Origin: Ochrobactrum vermis | GTDB lineage: Bacteria > Pseudomonadota > Alphaproteobacteria > Rhizobiales > Rhizobiaceae | NCBI RefSeq assembly: GCF_002975205.1 | Contig: NZ_PCOC01000001.1 | Coordinates: 62,001 to 126,000 of the forward strand | Direction: 5' to 3' | DNA: 64,000 nt | Part shown: piece after piece, positions 9,166-18,321 of the stretch | How positions within the stretch are numbered: position 1 is the first letter of the stretch | Layout: each line of letters starts with the position of its first letter | The notes under the pieces: generated by a model | The model's database searches: none | What the model saw: the letters and a program-made list of their open reading frames with translations, nothing else | What the model was told of the DNA's origin: nothing | Translations under genes and position numbers: made by a program

Positions 9166-10026
9166 ATGACCGACACGCACCACCATGGCCATGACGCCCG
9201 CGATGTCATGCGCCTGAAACGCGACGATGCCACCGGCCTCGAAGCTGTTGCCGCGCGTTTCCACAGCCATGCCTATGACATGCATTTCCATGACGAATGG
9301 CTCGTTGGCGTAACCCATGCGGGCGTGCAGGACTTTTTCTGTCGCGGAAAACGGCGGCAGAGCACGCCGGGCCGGGTGATTCTGATCGAGCCGGGCGAGC
9401 GCCATGACGGGCAGGCGATAGAGGCGGATGGCTTCACCTATAACATGCTCTATATGCCGCAATCGCTGATCCGCGATGCGATGGGCGGCAGTGATGCGCA
9501 TATCGGCTTTCGCAAAACGCTGGCCGATGACCAGCAGCTGTTTCAAGCCATAGCATGTGCCTGCGAAGCCATATTCCTGCAAGCGCCGCAGCTGATGGTC
9601 GAGGATTATCGCGATCAGGTGAACCGCCATCTGGCGCGGCATCTCGGGCAGGACAGGCCGGAGACGGGGACGGTGCCGCACCCCGTTGCAGCGCGTGCGA
9701 TGGACTATCTGCGCGCGCGCTTCGATGAAGAATTCGGGCTGGATGAGCTGGCAAAAGCCGCAGGTGCTGCGGACCGGTTCCAGCTTTCACGCGGGTTTCG
9801 GCGCGAATTCGGCACTTCGCCCCATGCCTTTCTGGTGCAGCTGCGGCTTGCTGAAGCGCGCCGTCTGTTGCGGGAAAAGACGCCTCCGGCAGAGGCGGCA
9901 GCACTCAGCGGCTTTGCGGACCAAAGCCATATGGGGCGCTGGTTCAGGCGCGCTTATGGCATGACACCGGCAGCTTATCGCCGGGGACGCACAAACGTTC
10001 CAGAAATTGCAGCCGCGAAGAGATAG
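9166..10026 (+). CDS. AraC-family transcriptional regulator
   Basis: A 286-aa regulator with an N-terminal cupin-like sensing domain (about residues 20-160, rich in histidines: HSHAYDMHFHDEW) and a C-terminal AraC DNA-binding domain with two helix-turn-helix units (about 185-280; LDELAKAAGAADRFQLSRGF and AALSGFADQSHMGRWFRRAYG). It is followed 27 bp later by a DUF2000 gene, and the two are probably one unit. The effector is unknown. No ribosome site is obvious before the ATG at 9166. Confidence 0.88.
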   Translation: MTDTHHHGHDARDVMRLKRDDATGLEAVAARFHSHAYDMHFHDEWLVGVTHAGVQDFFCRGKRRQSTPGRVILIEPGERHDGQAIEADGFTYNMLYMPQSLIRDAMGGSDAHIGFRKTLADDQQLFQAIACACEAIFLQAPQLMVEDYRDQVNRHLARHLGQDRPETGTVPHPVAARAMDYLRARFDEEFGLDELAKAAGAADRFQLSRGFRREFGTSPHAFLVQLRLAEARRLLREKTPPAEAAALSGFADQSHMGRWFRRAYGMTPAAYRRGRTNVPEIAAAKR

Positions 10027-10053
10027 GTCTTTTCTCGAAAAGAGGAAGAACCG

Positions 10054-10464
10054 ATGATTTTCGATACCAAAGTAGCCATTCTTGTCCTGAACGATCTGCC
10101 GGTCTGGCAGAAATTGAACGTGACCGCCTTCATTGCAACCGGCATATCCGGCGCGGTGCCCGATGCGATGGGCGTGCCTTATGAAGATGCGTCAGGCCGC
10201 CGCCATGCGCCGCTTCTGGGGCAGCCGATGCTGATTTTCTCGGCGACGCCGGAAATCTTGCAACGGGCATGGCAGCAATCGATCCAGCGCGATCTCATCC
10301 GTGCGCCCTATGTGCGCGCCATGTTCGAGACCGGGCATGATGTCGCCAACCGTGCCGTATTCAAGGCGGAAAATGCCGACGCGCCCGATCTGGTCGGCCT
10401 TGCGCTTTATGGCCCCAAGAAAGACATCGACAAGGCCATCAAGGGTTCTAGCCTGCATCCTTGA
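10054..10464 (+). CDS. DUF2000 family protein
   Basis: A 136-aa protein of the DUF2000 family, recognised from the N-terminal block FDTKVAILVLNDLPVWQKLN and the middle block MLIFSA. AGAGGAAG lies before the ATG. Members often follow AraC-type regulators, as here, and resemble peptidyl-tRNA-hydrolase-like folds, but no reaction is established. Its last 17 bases overlap the 3' end of the convergent ROK regulator gene. Confidence 0.8.
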   Translation: MIFDTKVAILVLNDLPVWQKLNVTAFIATGISGAVPDAMGVPYEDASGRRHAPLLGQPMLIFSATPEILQRAWQQSIQRDLIRAPYVRAMFETGHDVANRAVFKAENADAPDLVGLALYGPKKDIDKAIKGSSLHP

Positions 10465-11779
10465 ACAGCACGCTCTGGTCGAACAGATAGCGATTGGAAA
10501 GCGGCAGGCTTGCCGCGCCCATCGCCTTGGCATGAACACCGACCTTGCCCTCGATGATTTTCGGCGCCCGCAAGCCTTGCAGGTCGAGACATGAAAGCTC
10601 CACGCGGGTCGCTTCCACGATGCGGTGGCGCACATTGCCTGGTAGCCAACCGTCAATGACGGCGGCCGGAAAGTCGATAACGGAAGCGGCTGCCACCGTC
10701 GCATGGGCCAGCCCGCGTGCAGCAAGCGCCACCCATTCGTCGAGCGGAGTGCCGAAATTGCGCCAGTTTTCCGGCGAAAGCCACAGATCATCGGAGGGCA
10801 GACTGCGCTCCTGCAACATGCGTTCGAGAACGAACAGCGAGGCTGTATCGATGAGCTGCAAGGTTTCGCCGCGCTCCCACGTGCCACGCATGCGCATCGG
10901 CATGGAGCCAAGCGCGCCCGCATTGCCGGTGCGTCCCGGATAGAGCGTGTTGTTCAACACCACGCCGCCGCCGATAAACGATCCAATGAAGAAATAGACA
11001 AAATCGGTGAATTCAGGCCCGCGGCCAAAGGTCAGTTCTGCGCCGCAAGCCGCCGTTCCGTCATTCTGCACGAACACGGGAAACGAAAACGCCTTGGCAA
11101 AATCGCTGACCAGATCGGCGCCGAGCCATGCATCCAGATCCTCGGCCGGTGCCCCGACTTCCTCGACCCAGTTCCACAATTCGAAGGGCAATGCGATACC
11201 AAGCCCTGCGATGCGGTCGCGCTTGGCCGGTTCGAGTGCTTGGGTGAAAGTGGCGACGCTGTCTATGGCAAAGCGGCGGATTTCACTCGGCACAGGCCAG
11301 CGATAGGTAATGTGCCGCCGTTCGCGAATCGTGCCCAGAAAATCCATCAGGATGATTTCCGCACTGCGCCGCCCGATCTTGAGACCGAAGGAGAAAACAC
11401 CGTCGGCGGCTAGGCGCATCGGCATGGAAGGCTGGCCGACACGACCGCGAACACGTTCGCCTTGCGTGATGAGGCCGTCTTTTTCCAGCGCGCGGATGAT
11501 GACGGACACCGTCTGTGCCGAAAGTCCGGTCAGCCGCGCAATATCCGCGCGGGCCAGCGCGCCATGACGGCGCACGAGCGCCAGAACCAGCCGCTCATTA
11601 TAGGCGCGCACGCCGATCTGGTTTGAGCCGCGATTGACGCTCGCGCCAGGTCCGGCAAATTGCAGCATGGCAGGGCCCGGCGTGCCAGAGAGCGTGCCGG
11701 AAAGAGTACCTGAGAGCGTGCCGGAAAGCGTATCGGCAGACCCACTGTCCGGCTCGCGTTCAACTTTATGCCTGACCAT
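10448..11779 (-). CDS. frcR: ROK-family transcriptional repressor of the frc operon
   Basis: A 443-aa ROK repressor with an N-terminal winged helix (about residues 60-115; ARADIARLTGLSAQTVSVII) and a C-terminal ROK sugar-kinase-like domain (FVQNDGTAACGAELTFG, FFIGSFIGGGVVLN). It is divergent from frcBCAK, so it is the probable local repressor, as in the Sinorhizobium frc locus; the symbol rests on this position. The ATG at 11779 has GGGAGAG upstream. Residues 17-32 are a four-times repeated TLSG, encoded by 12-bp units, an unusual low-complexity insert ahead of the helix-turn-helix. The 3' end overlaps the DUF2000 gene by 17 bp. Confidence 0.85.
   Translation of the reverse strand: MVRHKVEREPDSGSADTLSGTLSGTLSGTLSGTPGPAMLQFAGPGASVNRGSNQIGVRAYNERLVLALVRRHGALARADIARLTGLSAQTVSVIIRALEKDGLITQGERVRGRVGQPSMPMRLAADGVFSFGLKIGRRSAEIILMDFLGTIRERRHITYRWPVPSEIRRFAIDSVATFTQALEPAKRDRIAGLGIALPFELWNWVEEVGAPAEDLDAWLGADLVSDFAKAFSFPVFVQNDGTAACGAELTFGRGPEFTDFVYFFIGSFIGGGVVLNNTLYPGRTGNAGALGSMPMRMRGTWERGETLQLIDTASLFVLERMLQERSLPSDDLWLSPENWRNFGTPLDEWVALAARGLAHATVAAASVIDFPAAVIDGWLPGNVRHRIVEATRVELSCLDLQGLRAPKIIEGKVGVHAKAMGAASLPLSNRYLFDQSVLFKDAG
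11684..11731 (-). repeat. 12-bp tandem repeat inside the ROK gene
   Basis: Four consecutive 12-bp units encode TLSG four times, followed by a partial fifth (T). The unit sequences alternate (ACGCTTTCCGGC, ACGCTCTCAGGT and variants), which suggests duplication of a 24-bp pair. A change in copy number would stay in frame. Confidence 0.85.
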
Positions 11780-11992
11780 AGCCTCTCCCAGATTCCGTGC
11801 CCATGGAAAGCAATCTCGAAATGCTGCCACGAAGTGCCGGAATTCCTAAACCATTCACCGAAGGAGAAAAAGCCCTCATTGCAAGAGATATGAAATAAAA
11901 ACAATCGCTTAAGATAGATATTGCCGCAAAGTGGCAGCTCCTCGCCGACTTTGCATGCCCTCTCTCCTCCGCCTCCCAAAGTGACACAGCAT

Positions 11993-12019
11993 ATTAATAA
12001 ATCAAGTGGATTTATTAAT
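11993..12019 (+). promoter_or_regulatory. Probable ROK repressor operator and frcB -35 region
   Basis: A perfect inverted repeat ATTAATAAATC-N5-GATTTATTAAT lies in the 315-bp gap between the divergent frcR and frcB genes. Its right end touches TTGACT (12019-12024), a good -35 element for frcB. AT-rich palindromes of this kind are the operators of ROK repressors such as NagC and Mlc. The remainder of 11780-12094 holds no gene. Confidence 0.7.
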
Positions 12020-12094
12020 TGACTCTCTTTTGAAGCCGTGTTTTGCTTTCGGCATGCCGGGGGAAGAGGACCGGTTTCACTCTGGGAGGAGTCC

Positions 12095-13129
12095 ATGAAG
12101 AAGACAGTTCTGTCGGCAGCCTTCGCTGCCTTCACGCTTGGCGCTGCCGCGTTACCTGTTGTCGGTCCGGCCAATGCCGCCGATGTCGGCGCGTGCCTCA
12201 TCACCAAGACCGATACCAACCCGTTCTTCGTCAAGATGAAGGAAGGCGCCATTGCCAAGGCCAAGGAGCTGGGCGTCAATCTCAAGACCTATGCGGGCAA
12301 GATCGACGGCGATTCCGAAAGCCAGGTCGCGGCGATCGAAACCTGCATCGCCGATGGCGCCAAGGGCATTCTCATCACCGCTTCCGATACCAAGGGCATT
12401 GTACCGTCGCTGCAGAAGGCGCGCGATGCGGGTATGCTCATCATCGCACTCGATACGCCGCTTGAACCAGCCGACGCGGCTGACGCAACCTTTGCCACCG
12501 ACAATTTCCTTGCTGGCGAACTGGTCGGCAAATGGGCGGCGGCAACGCTTGGCGACAAGGCCAAGGACGCACGGGTTGCCTTCCTCAACCTTACCGCATC
12601 GCAGCCGAGCGTCGATGTTCTGCGCGATCAGGGCTTTGCTACCGGCTTCGGCATCGATCCGAAGGACAAGACCAAGCTCGGCGACGAAGACGATCCGCGC
12701 ATTGCCGGTCGCGATCTGACCGACGGCAACGAAGAAGGCGGACGCCGGGCGATGGAAAACCTTCTCCAGAAGGACCCGAACATCAATGTCGTCCACACGA
12801 TCAACGAGCCTGCCGCTGCCGGTGCCTATGAAGCACTGAAGGCGGTCGGGCGCGAAAAGGACGTGCTGATCGTCTCCATCGATGGCGGTTGCCCCGGTGT
12901 CAAGAACGTGCAGGACGGCATTATAGGTGCGACCTCGCAGCAATATCCGCTGCAGATGGCTTCGCTCGGCATCGAGGCGATCAAGAAATTCGCTGGCTCA
13001 GGCGAAAAGCCGAAGCCGACCGAGGGCAAGGACTTTGTCGATACCGGCGTGTCGCTTGTCACCGACAAGCCGGTCGATGGCGTTCCGTCCATCGATACGA
13101 AGACCGCGCTCGACAAGTGCTGGGGCTGA
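12095..13129 (+). CDS. frcB: Fructose ABC transporter substrate-binding protein
   Basis: A 344-aa periplasmic sugar-binding protein of the RbsB/FrcB type. It has a signal peptide ending near PANAAD and blocks I recognise from Sinorhizobium Frc[46 protein letters not shown] and [15 protein letters not shown]. In that organism the system takes up fructose, with mannose and ribose as competitors. GGGAGGA precedes the ATG at 12095. It is the first gene of frcBCAK and lies opposite the ROK regulator. The 75-bp gap to frcC contains a strong hairpin. Confidence 0.93.
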   Translation: MKKTVLSAAFAAFTLGAAALPVVGPANAADVGACLITKTDTNPFFVKMKEGAIAKAKELGVNLKTYAGKIDGDSESQVAAIETCIADGAKGILITASDTKGIVPSLQKARDAGMLIIALDTPLEPADAADATFATDNFLAGELVGKWAAATLGDKAKDARVAFLNLTASQPSVDVLRDQGFATGFGIDPKDKTKLGDEDDPRIAGRDLTDGNEEGGRRAMENLLQKDPNINVVHTINEPAAAGAYEALKAVGREKDVLIVSIDGGCPGVKNVQDGIIGATSQQYPLQMASLGIEAIKKFAGSGEKPKPTEGKDFVDTGVSLVTDKPVDGVPSIDTKTALDKCWG

Positions 13130-13146
13130 TAGGCTCTTTAGGTTCC

Positions 13147-13176
13147 GGTTCGGCAGATCGAAAGGTCTGCCGAACC
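13147..13176 (+). other. Intercistronic hairpin between frcB and frcC
   Basis: GGTTCGGCAGATC pairs with GGTCTGCCGAACC (one G-T pair) around a GAAA tetraloop. There is no T-run, so it is more likely to protect the frcB message 3' end or partly attenuate, giving more binding protein than permease. Confidence 0.65.
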
Positions 13177-13204
13177 TTTCTGCAGGTGAAGGCAGGAGAC
13201 AGAC

Positions 13205-14299
13205 ATGAGTGAGCCACAGGCGGCTTCCGCTGCACAAAAACCGTCTATACAGGACTATGAAAAGACGTTGTCGCAAAGCGCGGCCGATGTCGCCTCCTTC
13301 GATGCGGGCGACCAGTCGGCGCTTTACCGGATGCGGAATTTCCTGCACCACAATCCAGCCGCTGTGCCGCTGATCGTGCTCGTCCTGTCGCTGCTGGTGT
13401 TCGGCATCACGCTCGGCGGCAAGTTCTTTTCCGCCTTCGCGCTGACACTCATTTTGCAGCAGGTCGCCATCACGGGCATCATTGCCGTGGCACAGACACT
13501 TGTGATCCTGACGGCGGGTATCGATCTTTCGGTCGGCGCCATCATGGTGCTGTCATCGGTGGTGATGGGCCAGTTCACCTTCCGCTATGGTCTGCCTGCC
13601 GAACTTTCCGTTCTCTGCGGCTTTGCCACGGGTGCGCTGTGCGGCTTCATCAACGGTTTTCTGGTTGCCTATGTCCGCCTGCCGCCCTTCATCGTGACGC
13701 TCGGCATGTGGCAGGTGATCCTCGCCACCAACTTCCTCTATTCGGCCAATGAGACGATCCGCGCGCAGGAAATCACGGCTGAAGCGCCGATCCTGCAATT
13801 CTTTGGCGAGAGCATCCGCATCGGCGGCGCCGTCTTCACCTATGGCGTCATTGCCATGGTGCTTCTGGTTCTGCTGTTCTGGTATGTGCTGAACCACACC
13901 GCCTGGGGACGGCACGTCTATGCCATCGGCGACGATCCGGAAGCGGCACAGCTTTCCGGCGTCTCGGTCAAGCCGATCTTGATGTCGGTCTATGTGCTGG
14001 CCGGTATCATCTGCGCGCTTGCAGGCTGGGCGATGATCGGTCGTCTGGGTTCTGTGTCGCCGACCGCAGGTCAGTTCGCCAATATCGAATCGATCACCGC
14101 CGTGGTGATCGGCGGCATTTCGCTGTTCGGCGGGCGCGGCTCCATTCTCGGCACCATGTTCGGCGCGCTGATTGTCGGCGTGTTTTCGCTGGGTCTGCGC
14201 CTGTGGGGCACCGATCCGCAATGGACCTATCTCCTGATCGGCGTTCTCATCATCGCCGCCGTCGCCATAGACCAGTGGATCAGAAAGGCTGCCGCATGA
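13205..14299 (+). CDS. frcC: Fructose ABC transporter permease
   Basis: A 364-aa inner-membrane permease of the RbsC family. A hydrophilic N-terminal tail of about 50 residues precedes roughly ten hydrophobic segments; TAGIDLSVGAIMVLSS near residue 103 and GGISLFGGRGSILGT near residue 302 are the usual family signatures. AGGAGA precedes the ATG. The stop codon overlaps the frcA start (ATGA), so the two are translated together. Confidence 0.93.
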   Translation: MSEPQAASAAQKPSIQDYEKTLSQSAADVASFDAGDQSALYRMRNFLHHNPAAVPLIVLVLSLLVFGITLGGKFFSAFALTLILQQVAITGIIAVAQTLVILTAGIDLSVGAIMVLSSVVMGQFTFRYGLPAELSVLCGFATGALCGFINGFLVAYVRLPPFIVTLGMWQVILATNFLYSANETIRAQEITAEAPILQFFGESIRIGGAVFTYGVIAMVLLVLLFWYVLNHTAWGRHVYAIGDDPEAAQLSGVSVKPILMSVYVLAGIICALAGWAMIGRLGSVSPTAGQFANIESITAVVIGGISLFGGRGSILGTMFGALIVGVFSLGLRLWGTDPQWTYLLIGVLIIAAVAIDQWIRKAAA

Positions 14300-15075
14300 A
14301 AACCTCGGCTACACCTGTTCTCTCGGCAAAGGGTCTGGTCAAGCGCTACGGTCGCGTCACCGCACTCGACCATGCCGATTTCGACCTCTATCCGGGCGAA
14401 ATCCTTGCCGTTATCGGCGACAATGGCGCAGGCAAATCCTCGCTCATCAAGGCACTGTCCGGCGCGATCAAGCCGGATGAAGGGGAAGTCCTGCTCGACG
14501 GCAAGCCGGTCAGCTTTCATTCGCCGATGGAAGCGCGCCAGGCGGGTATCGAAACGGTTTATCAGAACCTTGCCCTGTCGCCTGCGCTTTCCATCGCCGA
14601 CAATCTGTTTCTGGGGCGCGAAATTCGCCGCAAGGGACCGCTCGGATCCCTGTTCCGCATGCTGGATCGCGGCGCGATGGAAAAGATTGCGCGCGAGAAG
14701 CTGACGGAACTGGGCCTGATGACCATCCAGAATATCGGTCAGGCAGTGGAGACGCTGTCCGGCGGGCAGCGTCAGGGCGTTGCGGTGGCGCGCGCAGCCG
14801 CCTTCGGCTCCAAGGTTGTTATCATGGATGAGCCGACGGCGGCGCTGGGTGTCAAGGAATCGCGTCGCGTGCTGGAGCTGATCCTCGACGTGAAGGCGCG
14901 CGGCATGCCCATCGTGCTCATCTCGCACAACATGCCGCATGTGTTCGAGGTTGCTGACCGCATCCATATTCACCGGCTCGGACGCCGTCTGACGGTGATC
15001 GACCCGAAGGAATATTCCATGTCGGATGCCGTGGCGCTGATGACCGGGGCTATGAGGCCGAAGGAAGCGGCTTGA
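14296..15075 (+). CDS. frcA: Fructose ABC transporter ATP-binding protein
   Basis: A 259-aa ATPase with a single nucleotide-binding domain, shorter than the double-domain RbsA type, as known for FrcA. Walker A is GDNGAGKSS (about residues 42-50), the signature is LSGGQRQGVAVARA, Walker B is VVIMDEPTAALG and the switch histidine is in ISHNM. The start at 14296 overlaps the frcC stop codon. Confidence 0.93.
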   Translation: MKTSATPVLSAKGLVKRYGRVTALDHADFDLYPGEILAVIGDNGAGKSSLIKALSGAIKPDEGEVLLDGKPVSFHSPMEARQAGIETVYQNLALSPALSIADNLFLGREIRRKGPLGSLFRMLDRGAMEKIAREKLTELGLMTIQNIGQAVETLSGGQRQGVAVARAAAFGSKVVIMDEPTAALGVKESRRVLELILDVKARGMPIVLISHNMPHVFEVADRIHIHRLGRRLTVIDPKEYSMSDAVALMTGAMRPKEAA

Positions 15076-15115
15076 GTGTCTGATAAGGTGACAGCACGAA
15101 TCACGGAAACCGGAC

Positions 15116-15757
15116 ATGATGCCAATTGAGCGCGAAGCGCTGCCTTCGGAAATTCTTGCACGGCTGGCGGAAACCGACGGGCGTCTGATCGTGGCCATTG
15201 CAGGCCCGCCGGGCGCAGGCAAGTCCACCATTTCCGACTATCTGCTCCATGCCATCAACAAGGGCGGCGAAACGCCGTCCATCGTCGTGCCCATGGACGG
15301 GTTTCATCTCGATGACGGGATTCTCGATCGGCGCGGATTGCTGAGCCGCAAGGGATCGCCGCCCACCTTCGACTGCGCCGGGTTTGCGGTGTTGCTTCAG
15401 CGTCTGAAACAGGCACGGGAAGAAGTTTTCATCCCGGTCTTCGACCGCTCGCTGGAGCTTTCCCGCGCTGCCGCATCTGTGGTTGGCCCCGAGCATCGCG
15501 TGCTTCTGGTCGAAGGCAATTATCTGCTGCTCGATCGGGAACCCTGGTCGCGGCTGGCTCCCTTGTTCGACATGACGCTCTATCTGGATGTGCCCTTTGC
15601 CGAGCTGGAGCGCCGCCTGATCGATCGCTGGCTCGGCTTCGGCTTCGATGCCGAAACGGCGCGAAACCGTGCGCGTTCCAACGATATTCCCAATGCCGAA
15701 CTCGTGGTAGCGCAGTCGCGCAAGGCGGAATTTGTCGTCGCTACGGCTGGGCGATAA
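15116..15757 (+). CDS. frcK: P-loop sugar/nucleoside kinase, FrcK-type
   Basis: A 213-aa kinase of the uridine kinase/phosphoribulokinase superfamily. Walker A is AGPPGAGKST near residue 30, the substrate segment is VPMDGFHLDD near residue 60, and LLVEGNYLLLDREPW near residue 130 is the second family signature. It follows frcA by 40 bp and is the last gene of the frc operon. In Sinorhizobium the same position holds frcK, a putative kinase not shown to be a fructokinase. Either of two adjacent ATG codons (15116, 15119) can be the start. Confidence 0.85.
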   Translation: MMPIEREALPSEILARLAETDGRLIVAIAGPPGAGKSTISDYLLHAINKGGETPSIVVPMDGFHLDDGILDRRGLLSRKGSPPTFDCAGFAVLLQRLKQAREEVFIPVFDRSLELSRAAASVVGPEHRVLLVEGNYLLLDREPWSRLAPLFDMTLYLDVPFAELERRLIDRWLGFGFDAETARNRARSNDIPNAELVVAQSRKAEFVVATAGR

Positions 15758-15851
15758 CGGGGAATTGCTGTTTTCAAGGGTTGCGGCGATGCGTTTGCGT
15801 CTGCATGATGGGACAAATCGCTTCATCAGTTTCCGACCGGAATAGTTCCCC

Positions 15852-16541
15852 ATGACGACTTATGTTTTTGCGCCGCCCCCGCAGCCATTTTTGCCTGTGA
15901 AGGGAACGGATGCGCGCTTTCCCGTGCATCGCATCTATTGCGTCGGCCAGAACTATGCCGATCACGCCATCGAAATGGGCGGCGATCCGACCCGCAATCC
16001 GCCTTTCTTCTTCCAGAAGAATCCGGACAGCCTTGTGATCGAAGGCGGTGATTTCCCCTATCCGCCGAAGACCGAGGATGTGCATCACGAGATCGAACTT
16101 GTGGTGGCGCTGCAAGCCGGCGGTACCGACATTCCGGTCGAAAAGGCGCTGGACCATGTTTATGGCTATGCGGTCGGCATAGACATGACGCGCCGCGACC
16201 TGCAGACCGTGGCCAAGAAGGCCGGACGCCCGTGGGAAGTGGCCAAGGCCTTCGAACATTCCGCACCCTGTTCGGCCATCGTGCCGGTGTCGGAAATCGG
16301 TCATCTTGAAAAGGCTGCGATTTCGCTCGCCATCAATGGCGAAACCCGCCAGTCGGGCGATCTCAACCAGATGATCTGGAAAGTGGCGGAAACCATTTCC
16401 TATCTGTCCTCGCTCTTTGAGCTGCAGCCCGGCGATCTTATCTTTACGGGTACACCTGCAGGCGTCGGACCGGTGAAGCGCGGCGACCGTCTGGAAGGCA
16501 AGGTGGATGGTTTGGGGGAACTATCCGTAACAGTCGCTTGA
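15852..16541 (+). CDS. Fumarylacetoacetate hydrolase-family protein
   Basis: A 229-aa FAH-fold hydrolase, in length and sequence close to fumarylpyruvate hydrolases (NagK-like) and other small C-C bond hydrolases. The blocks [35 protein letters not shown] (metal-binding E-x-E), [14 protein letters not shown] and [11 protein letters not shown] are all present. The enzyme uses Mg or Mn to cleave acylpyruvates. The ribosome site is poor. The substrate is uncertain; a role in acylpyruvate or oxaloacetate clean-up is also possible. Confidence 0.87.
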   Translation: MTTYVFAPPPQPFLPVKGTDARFPVHRIYCVGQNYADHAIEMGGDPTRNPPFFFQKNPDSLVIEGGDFPYPPKTEDVHHEIELVVALQAGGTDIPVEKALDHVYGYAVGIDMTRRDLQTVAKKAGRPWEVAKAFEHSAPCSAIVPVSEIGHLEKAAISLAINGETRQSGDLNQMIWKVAETISYLSSLFELQPGDLIFTGTPAGVGPVKRGDRLEGKVDGLGELSVTVA

Positions 16542-16560
16542 AATAAGCGGAGGAGCATGA

Positions 16561-16752
16561 ATGAGCATCTATCTTCCCGATGACGTGCACGACGCTCTGG
16601 AGCGCTTCATCGCCGAAAAACATCCCGGTCTCAACCAGACCGAGGCGATGACGCTTGTCCTGCGCAAATGGCTGGTGCGCGAGGGCTATCTGTCGGCAGA
16701 GCCCGAACATGGCACGCCGCCGGATGAACTGAACGCGACCAATGACGATTGA
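16561..16752 (+). CDS. Small hypothetical protein, RHH-like
   Basis: A 63-aa protein with CGGAGGAG ahead of its ATG, 19 bp after the FAH gene. The N-terminus SIYLPDDVHDALERFIAEKH followed by MTLVLRKWLVREGYL looks like a ribbon-helix-helix or CopG-like fold with an acidic tail. No toxin-like gene is adjacent. It is probably in one transcript with the FAH gene and the next small gene. Confidence 0.65.
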   Translation: MSIYLPDDVHDALERFIAEKHPGLNQTEAMTLVLRKWLVREGYLSAEPEHGTPPDELNATNDD

Positions 16753-16770
16753 ACAAGGCAGCGATTGACT

Positions 16771-16983
16771 ATGGCCAAACAGCCGCCGGAAGGAGCGGGT
16801 CGCAAGACCGCGCTCGGGCGACGCCTTTTGATTCTGATGATTCTGGCAATTTTGCTCGTGATCGCGCTCATCTGGATGAGCATTTATCTCTTCGATCCAA
16901 ACGGCGGTCTGGATTTCGATGATCTTGGTATTTTTGCATTGAATTTCAATGCGGTAGATACAATGCTGCCACGCATCCTGTGA
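16771..16983 (+). CDS. Small single-pass membrane protein
   Basis: A 70-aa protein with a basic N-terminus (KTALGRR), one strong transmembrane helix (LLILMILAILLVIALIWM, about residues 20-37) and a short polar tail. It starts 18 bp after the RHH-like gene. The ATG at 16771 is preferred to an in-frame TTG two codons earlier. No family is recognised. Confidence 0.6.
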   Translation: MAKQPPEGAGRKTALGRRLLILMILAILLVIALIWMSIYLFDPNGGLDFDDLGIFALNFNAVDTMLPRIL

Positions 16984-17145
16984 GTGCGTTAATCTTTTTG
17001 TTACCATTTGAAATATTCATTTTGGCTGGCCCCCAACGTTTAGCGCTTCCGTTTGCCGTCTTTTGCATGGTACATGATCCTCATCGACCGAAAGAATATT
17101 GACTGCAACGGGCTTCCTGGAGGCCGTTAAGCCAAGAGGATCTGG

Positions 17146-17334
17146 ATGGCATTCGAGGACATCAAGGCGGAAATTGCTCTGCTGTTTGAGCAAATGGTGA
17201 ATCAGCCGCAAGACGCTCATGAAATCCGCGAAACGGTTCGTGAGAAGCTCAATGCGCTGCGGGCCAGTGGTTTGCCTCTGCCTGAAGATCTGGTCGAGCT
17301 TGAAAAACGCATCGAAAAAGATTTCGATTCCTGA
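17146..17334 (+). CDS. Small conserved-type acidic helical protein
   Basis: A 62-aa, mostly helical, acidic protein (AFEDIKAEIALLFEQM, DLVELEKRIEKDFDS). AGAGG lies before the ATG. It ends 14 bp before the lytic transglycosylase gene and is likely co-transcribed with it. I know no function for it. Confidence 0.65.
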   Translation: MAFEDIKAEIALLFEQMVNQPQDAHEIRETVREKLNALRASGLPLPEDLVELEKRIEKDFDS

Positions 17335-17348
17335 GAACGGGTCCGGTC

Positions 17349-18242
17349 ATGCGTTACGCGCTTTCTTCCTCATCTGCCGGTCTGGTCCGCAAGGGCCTGA
17401 TGCTTCTTGGTTGTGCCGTAGCGCTCAGCGCCTGCAATACCACCAATGACGGCAAGCCCGTGAAAACGGCGCTGATCACGCAGACCGATACATCCAGCCA
17501 GACTGCTTCCGCGACAGGCAGCGCTGCCAGTGCCACGGCCAATGCTGCAGGCACGGTGACTGCCGATGCCGGCGCTGTTGCCGGAACGCAGACCGTTGCA
17601 GCGGTAACCGATCCTTCCGATCCGGTCCTGCCTGCCAATGTTCCCATTCCCGGCATTCGTGGCCAGTCCGAGCCGATGATGGCCTATGCCGGTGCGCAGG
17701 CTGCCGCTTCGCCAGCATCCGTTGCCGCCAATATGGCGTTCGAGACGCCCGATCATGCGCCGGAAGAACTCGATGCGCTGATTACAAAATATTCCGTCGC
17801 CTATGATGTGCCGGAGCGCCTGGTGCGCCGGGTCGTGCATCGCGAGAGCCGGTTCAATCCGGGTGCGCGCAACGGACCCTATTGGGGTTTGATGCAGATC
17901 AGCCATCCGACTGCTCGTGGCATGGGTTATACGGGCGCGGCCAAGGGCCTGCTCGATGCGGAAACCAATCTGAAATATGCGGTTCGTTATCTGTCCGGCG
18001 CCTATAAGGTGGCAGGCGGTAACGAGAGCCAGGCAGTCCGCTATTATGCACGTGGCTATTATTACGACGCCAAGCGCAAGGGACTGTTGCAGGAAACCGG
18101 CCTCGACGGCAGCTGGAAGCGCAGCGGCCCGACTCGTGACGCAGCCGCTTCCATCGAACCGGCATCCTTGCCGGAAGGTGGGGCAACACCACTCCCCGGC
18201 GTCGCACCCATCCAGGCATCCTACGCCCCGACAGCGCAATAA
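17349..18242 (+). CDS. Lipoprotein lytic transglycosylase (SLT domain)
   Basis: A 297-aa envelope protein. The N-terminus is a lipoprotein signal with lipobox ALSAC (Cys29), followed by a long Ala/Thr-rich low-complexity linker to about residue 130. The C-terminal half is an SLT domain: the catalytic glutamate lies in VVHRESRFNP, followed by YWGLMQISHPTARGMGY, NLKYAVRYLSGAY and YYARGYYYD. Such enzymes cleave peptidoglycan with 1,6-anhydro bond formation. The protein would be anchored to the outer membrane by its lipid. Confidence 0.87.
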   Translation: MRYALSSSSAGLVRKGLMLLGCAVALSACNTTNDGKPVKTALITQTDTSSQTASATGSAASATANAAGTVTADAGAVAGTQTVAAVTDPSDPVLPANVPIPGIRGQSEPMMAYAGAQAAASPASVAANMAFETPDHAPEELDALITKYSVAYDVPERLVRRVVHRESRFNPGARNGPYWGLMQISHPTARGMGYTGAAKGLLDAETNLKYAVRYLSGAYKVAGGNESQAVRYYARGYYYDAKRKGLLQETGLDGSWKRSGPTRDAAASIEPASLPEGGATPLPGVAPIQASYAPTAQ

Positions 18243-18321
18243 ACTTCCTATCAACCAACTGTCATCTTGACGCTGCAAAGCGATGGCAGTTTGTTGTGAA
18301 TATGAAGTATGGATACGCGTG

